DNA from: Sporosarcina aquimarina
GTDB taxonomy: Bacteria > Bacillota > Bacilli > Bacillales_A > Planococcaceae
Length of the DNA: 64,000 nt
Assembly (NCBI RefSeq): GCF_019748715.1
Contig: NZ_JACLBZ010000025.1
Span: 1 to 64,000, forward strand
Reading direction: 5' to 3'
Shown here: positions 52,980 to 62,866 of the stretch, in pieces
How the letters are laid out: every line of letters starts with the position of its first letter
Position numbering within the stretch: position 1 is the first letter of the stretch
Position numbers and translations under genes: made by a program
The notes under the pieces: model-generated
What the model was told of the DNA's origin: nothing
Databases searched by the model: none
The model's input: the letters and a program-made list of their open reading frames with translations, nothing else

Positions 52980-54035
52980 TTGAAGAAAAATCTACTATTA
53001 ATATTTGCATTGCTGCTTTTAAGCGTATTCGTGGCGGCTTGCGGTAATGGAAAGAGCGACACGGCCGAGGGTAATACAGATGTGGCAAGTGCTGATGCGG
53101 CAACCGATAACGGGGAGACGAAAAAGTTGAGAATTAGCCTTGGTCTGAACGACAAAACGCCTCTGTATAAAAGTTCAGAAAAGTTTAAAGAACTGGTAGA
53201 GGAAAAAACAGATACATTGAACGTGGAGATCTATCATTCCGGTCAAATTGCGGATGACCGTTCAGCGATTGAAATGTTGCAGTTCGGTACGTTGGAAATT
53301 ACGATTCCTTCCACGGCACCATTCACTTCATTCGTCCCGGAATACGGCGTGTTTGACTTGCCTTTCACACTGACGAACACGGACATTGTCGATAAAGTAT
53401 TGCAAGGTGAAGTTGGAGATGCTTTAGCAGAAAAAGCTAGTGAACAAGGCGTTAAGCAATTGGCTTGGTGGGAAAACGGATTCCGTCAGCTGACAAACAG
53501 TAAGCGCGCTGTTGAGAAGATTGATGATCTGCAAGGATTAAAGGTCCGTACAATGGAAAATGATATCCATTTAGGCGCTTGGAAGGCAATGGGAGCAAAC
53601 CCGACACCTATGGCATTTACGGAATTGTTCACAGCTATGCAGCAAAAGACAGTAGACGGCCAGGAAAACCCTTACCCAACCATTCTATTGGAGAAGTATC
53701 CTGAAGTTCAAAAGTACTTAACGGAAACCAACCATATTTATTCTCCGTTTATCTTCTTGATCAGCCAAAAGACTTGGGACGGCTTGACGGAAGAAGAACA
53801 AAAAATCGTAGAGAGCGCAGCACTGGAAGCCGGGGAGCACAACCGCCAACTTTCACGTGAAACGGCAAAATCGGCACTTGATGAATTGAAAGAGCAAATG
53901 CAATACAACAAAGTCAGCGACTCTGAGTTGGAGAAATTTAAAGAAGCTGTACAGCCTGTCATCGAAAAACATAAGGGAAGCATCGGTGAGGAGTTCGTTG
54001 ATCAGTATTTGGACGCAATCAAGGGTGCGGAATAA
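52980..54035 (+). CDS. TRAP transporter substrate-binding lipoprotein DctP
   Basis: A 351-residue extracellular binding protein. The signal peptide ends with lipobox VAAC (Cys about 21). The core is typical of DctP/TAXI-like SBPs: LQGLKVRTMENDIHLGAWKAMGANPTPM, with the carboxylate-binding Arg in KVRTM, and FTAMQQKTVDGQENP. It captures a sugar acid or uronate for the adjacent DctQM. TTG at 52980 lies after GAGGGGGAG. Substrate identity is inferred from the surrounding catabolic genes. Confidence 0.9.
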   Translation: MKKNLLLIFALLLLSVFVAACGNGKSDTAEGNTDVASADAATDNGETKKLRISLGLNDKTPLYKSSEKFKELVEEKTDTLNVEIYHSGQIADDRSAIEMLQFGTLEITIPSTAPFTSFVPEYGVFDLPFTLTNTDIVDKVLQGEVGDALAEKASEQGVKQLAWWENGFRQLTNSKRAVEKIDDLQGLKVRTMENDIHLGAWKAMGANPTPMAFTELFTAMQQKTVDGQENPYPTILLEKYPEVQKYLTETNHIYSPFIFLISQKTWDGLTEEEQKIVESAALEAGEHNRQLSRETAKSALDELKEQMQYNKVSDSELEKFKEAVQPVIEKHKGSIGEEFVDQYLDAIKGAE

Positions 54036-54082
54036 AATCAAAACTCTTTAACAATAAGAATGCAGGTGAGAGGGGCGATCAA

Positions 54083-54595
54083 ATGCCAGTCTTGAGATGG
54101 ATCGATCATAATTTAGAGCGAGTGATTTTGTTCATATTGCTATTGATTATGACTGTGGTAATTGTCTTGCAAGTCTTTATGAGATATGTAGTTGAGAGCT
54201 CACTCACATGGTCTGAAGAATTAGCCAGATTTTGTTTCGTCTGGCTAATTTACATAGGGATTAGCTATGGAGTGAAAAAAGCAAAGCATATTCGGGTGGA
54301 AGCATTGTTGTCGGTATTTAAACGGCGCGGAAAGTATGTAATTAACATGATTGCGTACCTTTTGTTTTTATTCTTTGCCCTATTTGCAGTCTACTATGGC
54401 TTTTCTATATACCAGGTCATCAAAGATACAGGACAGGTGGCTCCTTCTATCCGGATCTCCATGTCAATCATGTATTTGGGGATGCCTGTCGGGATGCTCT
54501 TAACCTCTTTTCGTTTGATCCAGAGGATATATATAGAAACGAAGACGTATCGAGCCGATGAAGAAGTAATCGATAACGATATACCAAGATTATAA
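54083..54595 (+). CDS. TRAP transporter small permease DctQ
   Basis: A 170-residue protein with four TMs and the conserved MRYVVESSLTWSEELARFCFVWLIYIG block (about 33-59) of DctQ subunits. It forms the membrane complex with DctM. AGAGGGG precedes ATG. The gene sits between the binding protein and the large permease. Confidence 0.92.
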   Translation: MPVLRWIDHNLERVILFILLLIMTVVIVLQVFMRYVVESSLTWSEELARFCFVWLIYIGISYGVKKAKHIRVEALLSVFKRRGKYVINMIAYLLFLFFALFAVYYGFSIYQVIKDTGQVAPSIRISMSIMYLGMPVGMLLTSFRLIQRIYIETKTYRADEEVIDNDIPRL

Positions 54596-54608
54596 GGAGG
54601 GAGATATA

Positions 54609-55877
54609 ATGGGCGTCTTAATCTTTGTATCTTTTGCCATTTTATTGATACTTACCGTACCCATTGGAATTGCCCTAGGCCTGTCAGCGGTCATTGCCCT
54701 TCTCATTGACGGATCGATTCCAGTAGAGTTCATCATTAAAGAATTAACTACTTCCACAAACTCTTTCCCGTTGTTAGCCATCCCATTCTTCATCTTAGCA
54801 GGTGAAATAATGGGGAAGGGCGGTATTTCCATCCGACTAATCGCAGTTGCAGAAGCATTAGTGGGATCTGTCACGGGCGGCTTGGCATTGACAGCTATTG
54901 TTACATGTATGTTTTTCGCTGCTATTTCAGGATCCGGGCCCGCGACTGTAGCGGCAGTCGGCAGCCTGATGATTCCGGCTATGGTGAAAAAAGGGTATGA
55001 TATTAAATTTTCGACAGCGGTCGTTGCGTCGGCCGGTTCAATTGGTGTCATCATTCCGCCTTCCATCCCGATGGTCATGTACGGTGTATCCGGAAGTGTC
55101 TCCATAGGCGATATGTTCATGGCGGGTATTATTCCGGGAATATTGGTAGGTTTTGGATTGATGGCCTATGCCTACTATTACTCGAAAAAAGCCGGATACA
55201 AAGGCAGCACGGAAAAGATCTCTTTCAAAAGAATTGTGAGACAAGTCTGGTTGGCGAAATGGTCATTATTGATTCCGGTCATTATCTTAGGCGGAATCTA
55301 TGGCGGGATTTTCACGCCGACAGAGGCTGCGGCCATTGCGGTTTTCGTCGGATTTGTCATTGGTGCGTTCGTATACCGAGAATTGAAGTTCAAAGATATT
55401 TCCAGTATCTTCATCGATTCTTCGCTGATGACTGCAACCATCTTGATTATTGTCGGCAGTGCCACAGGGTTCGGGAAGCTACTGGCAATGGAGCAAGTTC
55501 CGATAAAAATTGCGAACTATATGCTTTCGCTTTCTTCAGAGCCATTTGTAATCATTTTACTGATCATTGGGCTGCTGCTGATCGTCGGATGTTTCATGGA
55601 TACCATTGCTGCAATTATTATTCTGACACCCATCTTGCTGCCGATCGGAACGGCAGTAGGTTTTGATCCGGTACACTTCGGTATCATCATGATCATCACA
55701 TTGGCAATTGGATTTATCACCCCGCCGGTCGGAGTCAACTTATTCGTCGGTTCCAGTATTTCAGGGGTCAGTATGGAATCTTTATCCAAAGCGATCATTC
55801 CATTCATTTTAGCAATGATCTTTGTTCTGTTAATCGTTTCATTTATCCCTGGCTTATCGTTAGTGTTTTTGGATTAA
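54609..55877 (+). CDS. TRAP transporter large permease DctM
   Basis: A 422-residue, 12-TM DctM-family permease that moves the substrate with sodium. Family blocks include FPLLAIPFFILAGEIMGKGG, GSGPATVAAVGSLMIPAM, IPPSIPMVMYGV and ITPPVGVNLFVG. It starts 13 bp after dctQ with AAGGAGGGAG. It is co-transcribed with the dehydratase that follows 21 bp downstream. Confidence 0.94.
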   Translation: MGVLIFVSFAILLILTVPIGIALGLSAVIALLIDGSIPVEFIIKELTTSTNSFPLLAIPFFILAGEIMGKGGISIRLIAVAEALVGSVTGGLALTAIVTCMFFAAISGSGPATVAAVGSLMIPAMVKKGYDIKFSTAVVASAGSIGVIIPPSIPMVMYGVSGSVSIGDMFMAGIIPGILVGFGLMAYAYYYSKKAGYKGSTEKISFKRIVRQVWLAKWSLLIPVIILGGIYGGIFTPTEAAAIAVFVGFVIGAFVYRELKFKDISSIFIDSSLMTATILIIVGSATGFGKLLAMEQVPIKIANYMLSLSSEPFVIILLIIGLLLIVGCFMDTIAAIIILTPILLPIGTAVGFDPVHFGIIMIITLAIGFITPPVGVNLFVGSSISGVSMESLSKAIIPFILAMIFVLLIVSFIPGLSLVFLD

Positions 55878-55898
55878 TCTTTAATTGGAGTGATTAAT

Positions 55899-58052
55899 AT
55901 GTTATTTCCCCATATGCGCAGCAGAATAAACCCTTATAAAGAAAATGTGCAAGGAAAAGCGAATGAACCTATTACTGTGGCAGGACTTCTTGATAATGCA
56001 AAGAAGATACTCGGTCCGCTGTATGAAGGCGGGACGCCGGACTGGACGCTAGAGAATATCGTACTCAGATTAGAACAAGATGCGCCACGGATTGCAATCA
56101 TAGGCGGTTCTGAGGATCATCCGGCGCATATTATGGATTATATGACTTCTTCACGCGCGGCGGTCAGGATCTGGCAAAACGGTGGTGTACCTTTCTATTT
56201 TTCAACTCCTGTCATGTGCGATGGCACCGCCCAATCCAATCAAGGAATGAGCTATTCCCTGCAAAGTAGGAATGCTGTGGCGCAGATGATTGTAAATCAG
56301 TTGGAGGCGCACAGTTATCACGGGGCATTCGTCATCCAAGGGTGCGATAAACAGCCGTTGGGTGTCGTAAGCGGACTCGCTCATTTGGACCGGCTCAGAC
56401 AATTCAGAGGGGATCAGCCGTTTTTTGCGACATTTGCTCCGGCTCATGTCCTGCAAGGCGGCACCATCCCTGAAGATGTAGTAGTAAAGTTGAACGCTGT
56501 TTATGACAAGGCGATTGAAATGGACCAAGTGGAAATTGCAGAAGACTTAAGGGACACGATGAATTATATTCTTCAATGTTCATCCAATACTTCTTTCCAA
56601 GGAGTATTTGAGAGGGCGGTGGAGAGAGGGATTATCACCGAAGAAGAACATAAATACTTCGAAATCAAATTGGCAGCGGCTACTTGTGACACCCAAGGAG
56701 GAGTCTGTGCATTCAATGGAACAGGAAACAGTTCCCGGCATCTGGTCGCGGGTCTCGGACTTGTGCATCCGGCCCTTGAGCTCTTGACACAACCACCGAA
56801 TCAACAGCAGGTCAATGAGGCAATTGATGCGTTGGCTGTCATGATCAATAAACCAGAATATGGCGTATCCCGATTGGTGCATTCCAATATTAGGAACGCA
56901 GTCCGCATCCACAGTGCTTCCGGAGGTTCTACCAACTTAATGATGCATATGGTGGCAGCAATGATTTATGCAGGCTATGATTTCACACTTTTCGACGTTG
57001 AAAAAATCTTGAAAGAACAACCGATACCTGACCTCTTCAATTATTCTCTGACAGAGGGCCGGGATATCTTCTCATTGGCAATGCAGTGCTGCGATGACAC
57101 GAGTCGGGGCATGGAGACATTGTTTTATGAACTGATGCAGAACGACGTGACGATGGACCAGGATTCTCTGACCGTGACGGGCTCGTCATGGAGAGAAAGA
57201 ATGACGTACAGTGAGAGCCTGCCGGCAGACAATGTCACGGAAAATCAAGTGATCGTGAGCAATCCAAGAAGACCGTTCAGCGGGGTGGATGTACTCCGCG
57301 GCAATTTCTTTGAAAGTGCCGTTGTAAAGATCAGCGGCATGCCGACACCTCAATTGGATCAGTTCGACGATAAGATGGCTTTCGTATTGTATTTTGATAA
57401 TGAGGACCAGGCAAACCAAAGTCTTTTGGATTCCAAATTAATTGATAACATGATGGCGAATAAACTGTTCAGCTATGAAATGCTAACAGCCTTAGTGAAA
57501 TATAATACGCCCGATGAATATGAAGAGTTGAAAGATCTTGACTATAATGCGCTATTTGGGGAGATGACGAAAAGAGGCATATTAAAACTTGCACTTGTGA
57601 TCTCCGGACAGGGACCATTGGCATTCGGGATGCCTGAAATGTTTACACCGATGCAGCATATCAATGCAAACCGCACTTTGAAGAGGATCTGTACCGTCAT
57701 TAGCGATGGACGCTATTCGGGAGTCACATACGGTGCGGCAATTGGGCATATGACGCCGGAAGCGATGGATGGCGGAGGGATCGGCTATCTGCAAACCGGT
57801 GACATATTGCATCTGCAATTGCGCAAACACTATATTGACTTGGTGAAAGAACTGAACGGCCAAGTTGTATATGAAGAGAAAATCAAAGATAATGAGACTC
57901 GAAAGCAATTATTCGAAGAGCGATTAACGAAGATGAAACAGCGTCAGAAGTTAGTGGCTGCAGTCAATCGTATGGTAGGACACACAGACGCTTCAAAAGG
58001 GGTTGTCCCGATCCAAGTTTATGAGGAAGCGGATGAAGCTTACGTGCAATAA
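55899..58052 (+). CDS. Long IlvD/EDD-family sugar-acid dehydratase
   Basis: A 717-residue iron-sulfur dehydratase of the IlvD/EDD superfamily, distinctly longer than the usual 550-650. The cluster cysteines are visible in VMCDGTAQ, QGCDKQPLG and TCDTQGGVCAFNGTGNSS. Other landmarks are SGGSTNLMMH (near 345) and SDGRYSGVTYGAAIGHMTPEA (near 605). An extra region (about 450-560) separates the two halves. By context it dehydrates an aldonate such as a pentonate to a 2-keto-3-deoxy acid. ATG at 55899 follows TTGGAG. Closest named type is uncertain (YjhG/YagF-like, xylonate-type). Confidence 0.8.
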   Translation: MLFPHMRSRINPYKENVQGKANEPITVAGLLDNAKKILGPLYEGGTPDWTLENIVLRLEQDAPRIAIIGGSEDHPAHIMDYMTSSRAAVRIWQNGGVPFYFSTPVMCDGTAQSNQGMSYSLQSRNAVAQMIVNQLEAHSYHGAFVIQGCDKQPLGVVSGLAHLDRLRQFRGDQPFFATFAPAHVLQGGTIPEDVVVKLNAVYDKAIEMDQVEIAEDLRDTMNYILQCSSNTSFQGVFERAVERGIITEEEHKYFEIKLAAATCDTQGGVCAFNGTGNSSRHLVAGLGLVHPALELLTQPPNQQQVNEAIDALAVMINKPEYGVSRLVHSNIRNAVRIHSASGGSTNLMMHMVAAMIYAGYDFTLFDVEKILKEQPIPDLFNYSLTEGRDIFSLAMQCCDDTSRGMETLFYELMQNDVTMDQDSLTVTGSSWRERMTYSESLPADNVTENQVIVSNPRRPFSGVDVLRGNFFESAVVKISGMPTPQLDQFDDKMAFVLYFDNEDQANQSLLDSKLIDNMMANKLFSYEMLTALVKYNTPDEYEELKDLDYNALFGEMTKRGILKLALVISGQGPLAFGMPEMFTPMQHINANRTLKRICTVISDGRYSGVTYGAAIGHMTPEAMDGGGIGYLQTGDILHLQLRKHYIDLVKELNGQVVYEEKIKDNETRKQLFEERLTKMKQRQKLVAAVNRMVGHTDASKGVVPIQVYEEADEAYVQ

Positions 58053-58082
58053 TTGCTAATAAGCAATGAGAAGGTGATTGGT

Positions 58083-58871
58083 ATGGGGCTTGTTCAATCT
58101 GTAGTAAGGGCAATTAAGATTTTGGAAGTATTTGATGAAATGAATAAAGAACTTAGCATTAAAGAAATCAGCGCGAAATTGGAACTCAACAAGAGTACGG
58201 TCCATGCTCTGCTGAAAACGTTAAAAGAATTTGGCTATATCACACAGAATGCAGATACTGCTGATTATTCATTGGGTTGGAAGTTATATGAGCGCGGCAA
58301 TTTATTGCTCAGTCAACTGGACTTAAAGACCGCTGCATCAAGTCACCTGCAGACGTTGAACAAAGCGACGAATGAGACAGTCCACTTAGTGACGCGATTG
58401 GAGCACGAGGCAATATATATCGACAAAATCAATGGTCACAACACATTGGTGATCTATTCCAGGGTCGGTAAGAAAGTACCGTTGCATTGCAGCGCAGTGG
58501 GGAAGGTGCTGGCTGCATATTTACCGGAAGCGAGTTTGACGGAAATATTAAATGACTATGAATTCGCGCAGGCTACCGTAAATTCCATACAAAACCATAA
58601 CGATTATATGGCAGAACTTGCGAACGTCAGAAAGAACGGCTACGCAGTGGATGACGAAGAAAATGAATATGGAATCATCTGTTTTGCCATGCCCATCTAC
58701 GATCATAGGAATAAGGTAGTCGCTGCGGTAAGTGTATCATCGCCAAAGAGCAATTTCACAGAGGAAAAAGAGTCCGAGTATCTAAAACTACTAAAATTAT
58801 GTGTAGACAAAATTTCGCAGGAATTGGGTGCAAATCTAAATGTAAAGGAGAACTATAATGAGATACATTAA
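58083..58871 (+). CDS. IclR-family transcriptional regulator (first copy)
   Basis: A 262-residue regulator. The winged HTH (about 1-65) reads SIKEISAKLELNKSTVHALLKTLKEFGYI; the effector domain includes PLHCSAVGKVLAAYLP and NGYAVDDEENEYGIICFAMPIYD. IclR proteins bind small acids. Located within the operon between the dehydratases, it probably senses a pathway intermediate and controls the TRAP/dehydratase genes. ATG at 58083 follows GAGAAGGTGAT. Confidence 0.9.
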   Translation: MGLVQSVVRAIKILEVFDEMNKELSIKEISAKLELNKSTVHALLKTLKEFGYITQNADTADYSLGWKLYERGNLLLSQLDLKTAASSHLQTLNKATNETVHLVTRLEHEAIYIDKINGHNTLVIYSRVGKKVPLHCSAVGKVLAAYLPEASLTEILNDYEFAQATVNSIQNHNDYMAELANVRKNGYAVDDEENEYGIICFAMPIYDHRNKVVAAVSVSSPKSNFTEEKESEYLKLLKLCVDKISQELGANLNVKENYNEIH

Positions 58872-59727
58872 GTTCCGCCAAGACGGAGAGATCCATTCAG
58901 CATTAGTTACATTGCAAGAAGAAATATATGTAATTAAAGAGGAGGACTACACGGAATTCTATTATGGATTAAAAGAGTCGAATCTTACGGCGAAAGAATA
59001 TATTGAAAAAGAGCAGCTTCAGAAGAGTGAGTTAAAGTTTGAAGACCTGGAACTTAACCTGCCAATTTTGCCGGACGAAGTATGGGCAGCGGGCGTAACT
59101 TACCAAAAGAGCAGAGAGGCAAGGAATTTCGAGACAAAGAAAGATGCCGAACAGGATCTTACATTCTATGATCTGGTATATGATGCGGAGCGTCCCGAAA
59201 TATTCTTTAAGTCTACCGCACGGAGAATAATCGGTCCGAATGAGGATGTCTGCATCAGAACCGATTCAAATTGGCAGATACCTGAGCCTGAACTGACTCT
59301 GATTGTAGGAAAGAAAGAGGATATAATCGGCTATACACTCGGCAACGATATGAGCTGTCGCGATATTGAAGGAGAAAATCCGCTCTATTTGCCTCAGGCG
59401 AAAGTATGGAAAAACTCGGGTTCAATCGGTCCGGCAATCTTAATGCCTGAAGCTGTCGAAGACCCATACTCGATCGATATCACGTGCAAGATCTACCGGG
59501 ATGGCCAGCTGAAGTTCGAGGGGACGGCTTACGTCAATCAGTTAAAGCGAAAGCTGGACGAGTTAGTGCATTACTTGGTCTATGACAATGACATTCTGGA
59601 GGGCACCGCTCTCATGACAGGAACTTGTATTGTGCCGCCAAATGATTTCACTTTGCAGGCCGGTGATACGATTGAAATTTCCAGTACGAAAATTGGTATA
59701 TTGCGAAATGACGTCAGTGCTCCATAA
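58858..59727 (+). CDS. KdaD-like 2-keto-3-deoxy-pentonate dehydratase (FAH family)
   Basis: A 289-residue FAH-fold enzyme. Metal-binding and core motifs RPEIFFKSTARRIIGP, IPEPELTLIV and RDIEGENPLYLPQAKVWKNS track Sulfolobus 2-keto-3-deoxy-D-arabinonate dehydratase. It would convert a 2-keto-3-deoxy-pentonate to alpha-ketoglutarate semialdehyde (Weimberg-type chemistry), which the aldehyde dehydrogenase at the right edge could oxidise. The start overlaps the IclR stop and has AAGGAG. Hydrolysis of diketo-deoxy acids is the main alternative. Confidence 0.85.
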   Translation: MRYIKFRQDGEIHSALVTLQEEIYVIKEEDYTEFYYGLKESNLTAKEYIEKEQLQKSELKFEDLELNLPILPDEVWAAGVTYQKSREARNFETKKDAEQDLTFYDLVYDAERPEIFFKSTARRIIGPNEDVCIRTDSNWQIPEPELTLIVGKKEDIIGYTLGNDMSCRDIEGENPLYLPQAKVWKNSGSIGPAILMPEAVEDPYSIDITCKIYRDGQLKFEGTAYVNQLKRKLDELVHYLVYDNDILEGTALMTGTCIVPPNDFTLQAGDTIEISSTKIGILRNDVSAP

Positions 59728-59859
59728 AGTTTAATCTAGATTGATCGGTAGCTTCTACCCAAAACGGCACTTATATGACCCACACTATATGTAGGACATT
59801 TGTTGAACTAAGGAAGCTGCAAGCAGTTTATATGCATAAGCAGAAAGGCGGTAAGTCAG

Positions 59860-60768
59860 ATGAAAGGGATTATACCTCCCGTTGTGACGTTGCTCGACAA
59901 AGACGGCCGGATCGCAATCGGGAAAAATAAAGAGATGATAGACAATTTAATCGGTCACGGTGTGCACGGTATCGTAGTCTTAGGTAGCTCAGGTGAATTC
60001 CCGCACTTTTCTTTAGAAGAGAAAAAGCAATATCTGAAAGAAATTATTCCGTATATAGACAACCGCATCCCGGTCCTTGTCGGAACAGGCGGAACTGTCT
60101 TAGAAGAAACGATCGAATTATCCCAATATGCTCAAGAGCTGGGGGCTGAGGGTGTACTTGCAGTCAACCCGTATTACTGGAATATGTCTGATGAGCAGAT
60201 GTACACATACTTCCATGACTTGGCCGGCTCATTGTCCATCGATTTGTATTTGTATAATATTCCGCAGCTGACCGGTCAAGAAATCCCGGTGAAAATAGTC
60301 AAGCAGCTCGCAGATAATTTACATAATATTCGGGGGATTAAAGAGACCGTTGGAAGTATGACCCGCATACGGAATGTGATCGAGGAAGTGGCCAGGAAAG
60401 TGGATAATTTCCACGTCTACAGCGCTTTTGATGAACACTTACTGGACGCGCAGTTATTGGGGGCTGCGGGAAGCATCAACGGATCTTCTGTATTTCTGCC
60501 GGAAGTTTCATTGAGACTCTATGAAGCGATACAAGAGGAAGACTTTACGGAAATGAAAAAATATCACGTAATACTATGTGAGTTGATGGATATTTATGGT
60601 TTGCATCCGTCTTTCTACCTGACAATGAAAAAGGCCGTCCATGAACGTTGGTTTGCAGATCAGCCGGTTGGTTATCGCAAGCCGTTCATAAACAGTAAGG
60701 CTTATTTGTCGGATAATATTAAAGAAATTATTTCGGAGTATGCCCGGCAGTCTGCAATTGTTGAATAG
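59860..60768 (+). CDS. DHDPS/NAL-family aldolase (2-keto-3-deoxy acid aldolase-like)
   Basis: A 302-residue class I aldolase of the dihydrodipicolinate synthase family. The pyruvate-binding GSSGEFPHFS motif is near residue 43, the Tyr is in YLYNIPQLTG, and the Schiff-base Lys in GIKETVG (about 162). Residues differ from biosynthetic DapA, and the location suggests retro-aldol cleavage of a 2-keto-3-deoxy acid to pyruvate and an aldehyde (Dahms-type), parallel to the KdaD-like step. ATG at 59860; SD AAGGCGG. Confidence 0.87.
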   Translation: MKGIIPPVVTLLDKDGRIAIGKNKEMIDNLIGHGVHGIVVLGSSGEFPHFSLEEKKQYLKEIIPYIDNRIPVLVGTGGTVLEETIELSQYAQELGAEGVLAVNPYYWNMSDEQMYTYFHDLAGSLSIDLYLYNIPQLTGQEIPVKIVKQLADNLHNIRGIKETVGSMTRIRNVIEEVARKVDNFHVYSAFDEHLLDAQLLGAAGSINGSSVFLPEVSLRLYEAIQEEDFTEMKKYHVILCELMDIYGLHPSFYLTMKKAVHERWFADQPVGYRKPFINSKAYLSDNIKEIISEYARQSAIVE

Positions 60769-60829
60769 GGTATCCGCTGATGTACGCCAATATATATTGC
60801 TCGCATGCACCAAGGAGGGGGAAGGCGTT

Positions 60830-61789
60830 GTGGTTTTTAAAGTTGTCATAACTGACTATGAATTTACTGAATTGGATTATGAAGAACAAGTCTTTGCAGA
60901 CAGCGGCCTGGACATTCATTTCGTGAAAGCCCAGTGCCGGACGGAGCAGGAAGTGATCGAAGCGGCAAAAGATGCAGACGCTATCATTAATCAATATGCG
61001 CCGTTGAACGCCGCCGTATTAAATGAATTGGAAAATTGCAAAGTCATTTCCAGATACGGAGTAGGCGTAGATACAATTGACCTGGATGTGGCGAAGCAGA
61101 AGGGAATTGCGGTATGCAATGTGCCGGATTACGGGATTGAAGAGGTGTCCAATCATGCATTGGCTCTCTTGATGGCGTGGTCCAGGAAAATCGTGGAATT
61201 GAATAATGCCGTGAAGAGCGGGGTTTGGGATTTTAGAATAAGCCCGCCGGTTTACCGATTCAAGGAACGGTTATTTGCCGTGATCGGTTTCGGAAAAATC
61301 CCGAGGCGCGTCATCGAAAAAGTTCAGCCGCTCGGTTTTACTCTGGTGGGGTACGATCCGTTCGTATCGGCTGAAGAAATGGCGAAGTACAACGTCAAGA
61401 AAGTAGACTTGGACGAAGCGCTGAAGAAATCCGATTTTATTTCCCTGCACGTTCCGCTGATAAAGGAAACGCGCCATTTGATTAACCGCGAGAATATCAA
61501 TGATTTAAAGGACGGCGTTTTTATACTGAACACCGCCAGAGGTCCGATTGTTGAGACGGAAGCGTTGATCGAAGGCTTACGCAGCGGCAAGATCGCAGGG
61601 GCGGCACTGGATGTCGTGGAGCACGAACCTATCCTTAAAGGCCATGAATTATTGGAATTCCCAAATGTCTATATTACGCCGCACAGTGCTTTTTACTCGG
61701 TGGAGGCTGTGGAGGAGCTGCGGACAAAAACTGCCAAAAATGTGGTGGAAGTATTGCAGGGATTAGTGCCGAGTTATCAAATTGTGTAG
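60830..61789 (+). CDS. D-isomer-specific 2-hydroxyacid dehydrogenase (CtBP/SerA-like)
   Basis: A 319-residue NAD-dependent dehydrogenase. The Rossmann loop is GFGKIPRRV (about 151-159); catalytic Arg is in NTARGPIV, Glu in VEHEPIL and His in TPHSAFYS. It resembles the CtBP-like C-terminal group. It may reduce glyoxylate, hydroxypyruvate or a keto-aldonate. GTG at 60830 lies 9 bases after GGAGGGGG; upstream in-frame codons overlap the aldolase gene and were rejected. Confidence 0.87.
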   Translation: MVFKVVITDYEFTELDYEEQVFADSGLDIHFVKAQCRTEQEVIEAAKDADAIINQYAPLNAAVLNELENCKVISRYGVGVDTIDLDVAKQKGIAVCNVPDYGIEEVSNHALALLMAWSRKIVELNNAVKSGVWDFRISPPVYRFKERLFAVIGFGKIPRRVIEKVQPLGFTLVGYDPFVSAEEMAKYNVKKVDLDEALKKSDFISLHVPLIKETRHLINRENINDLKDGVFILNTARGPIVETEALIEGLRSGKIAGAALDVVEHEPILKGHELLEFPNVYITPHSAFYSVEAVEELRTKTAKNVVEVLQGLVPSYQIV

Positions 61790-61855
61790 TTCAATAAAAG
61801 GAGAGATATTTATTTAATATAGATATCTCTTTTATTTATGGCAAGGGGTGCTTTT

Positions 61856-62866
61856 ATGGAGACTGTAAAAATTGAAGTGAAACAGTTGCGGCAGCTTATA
61901 TCGGACCGCTTGAAAGAAAACAGTATATCGCAACAGCATGCGGATATTGTGGCGGACGTGCTGGCCTTTGCCGATAAACGCGGCGTGAAATCGCACGGAA
62001 TCATGCGGCTGCAGCATTACATCCAGCGCATACAGCAAGGCGGAATCAACAAGGATGCAGACATTACGGTAGAAGCAGTGAATGATGTCATAGCGAAAGT
62101 GGACGGAGACAATGCATTAGGCCATGTCGTCGCGAAAGTGGCCATGGATGAAGCGATATCCATCTCTAAGAATAAAGGCATCGGGGTGGCCGTCGCTTCT
62201 AACTCCAGTCATTCGGGGGCATTAGGATTCTATGCGGATCAGGCGGCCAGAGAAGGGGTGGTCGGCATGACCTTTGCCCAAGCCGATGCTCTTGTTGCGC
62301 CTTACGGAGCTAAATCGGCATTTTTGGGGGCTAATCCTATAGCAGTCGGTATTCCGCATGACGACAGACCGATTGTTCTGGACATGTCAACGAGCAATGT
62401 GGCATTCGGCAAAGTCATGATTGAAAAAGAAAGAGGTAATAAGATTCCTTTGGATTGGGGCCTCGATGAAAACGGCATTCCTACGGATGATCCGGCCGAG
62501 GTGAAAGCCCTGCTGCCAATGGGTGGAGCAAAAGGCTACGGACTGGCGATCGTCGTGGATGTTCTTTCCGGTATTCTGGCAGGTGCGGATTTCGGGAAGC
62601 ATATTAGGCCGATGTACGGCGATTTAAGTGAAAAAAGAGGATTGGGTCAGTTTTTCCTTGCCATCAATCCGGAATTCTTCATCGGAAAAGAATTTTTCTT
62701 AGAGAGAATGAAGCAGTTTGTCGACGAACTGCATGCATGTGAACCTGCCCCAGGACACTCAAAGGTGTATGTGCCCGGAGAGAGGTCGTTTGAAAATGAA
62801 ATGAGGTCGAATGAAGAAGGCGTTGAAATAGAAAAGGATATGTATGATTTCCTGCGGGGAAAATAA
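61856..62866 (+). CDS. Ldh2/AllD-family oxidoreductase
   Basis: A 336-residue NAD(P)-dependent enzyme of the malate/L-lactate dehydrogenase-2 family. Catalytic His is in SNSSHSGALGFYADQ; other marks are DMSTSNVAFGK and MGGAKGYGLAIVVDVLSG. The C-terminal part (PAPGHSKVYVPGE) is closest to ureidoglycolate dehydrogenase AllD. No purine or allantoin genes are near, so here it probably oxidises or reduces a 2-hydroxy/keto sugar acid. ATG at 61856 follows AAGGGGTG. Confidence 0.85.
   Translation: METVKIEVKQLRQLISDRLKENSISQQHADIVADVLAFADKRGVKSHGIMRLQHYIQRIQQGGINKDADITVEAVNDVIAKVDGDNALGHVVAKVAMDEAISISKNKGIGVAVASNSSHSGALGFYADQAAREGVVGMTFAQADALVAPYGAKSAFLGANPIAVGIPHDDRPIVLDMSTSNVAFGKVMIEKERGNKIPLDWGLDENGIPTDDPAEVKALLPMGGAKGYGLAIVVDVLSGILAGADFGKHIRPMYGDLSEKRGLGQFFLAINPEFFIGKEFFLERMKQFVDELHACEPAPGHSKVYVPGERSFENEMRSNEEGVEIEKDMYDFLRGK

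Noticed and set aside
60740-60829. Upstream start of the D-2-hydroxyacid dehydrogenase
   Set aside because: It overlaps the aldolase gene and lacks a ribosome site; GTG 60830 has GGAGGGGG at good spacing.
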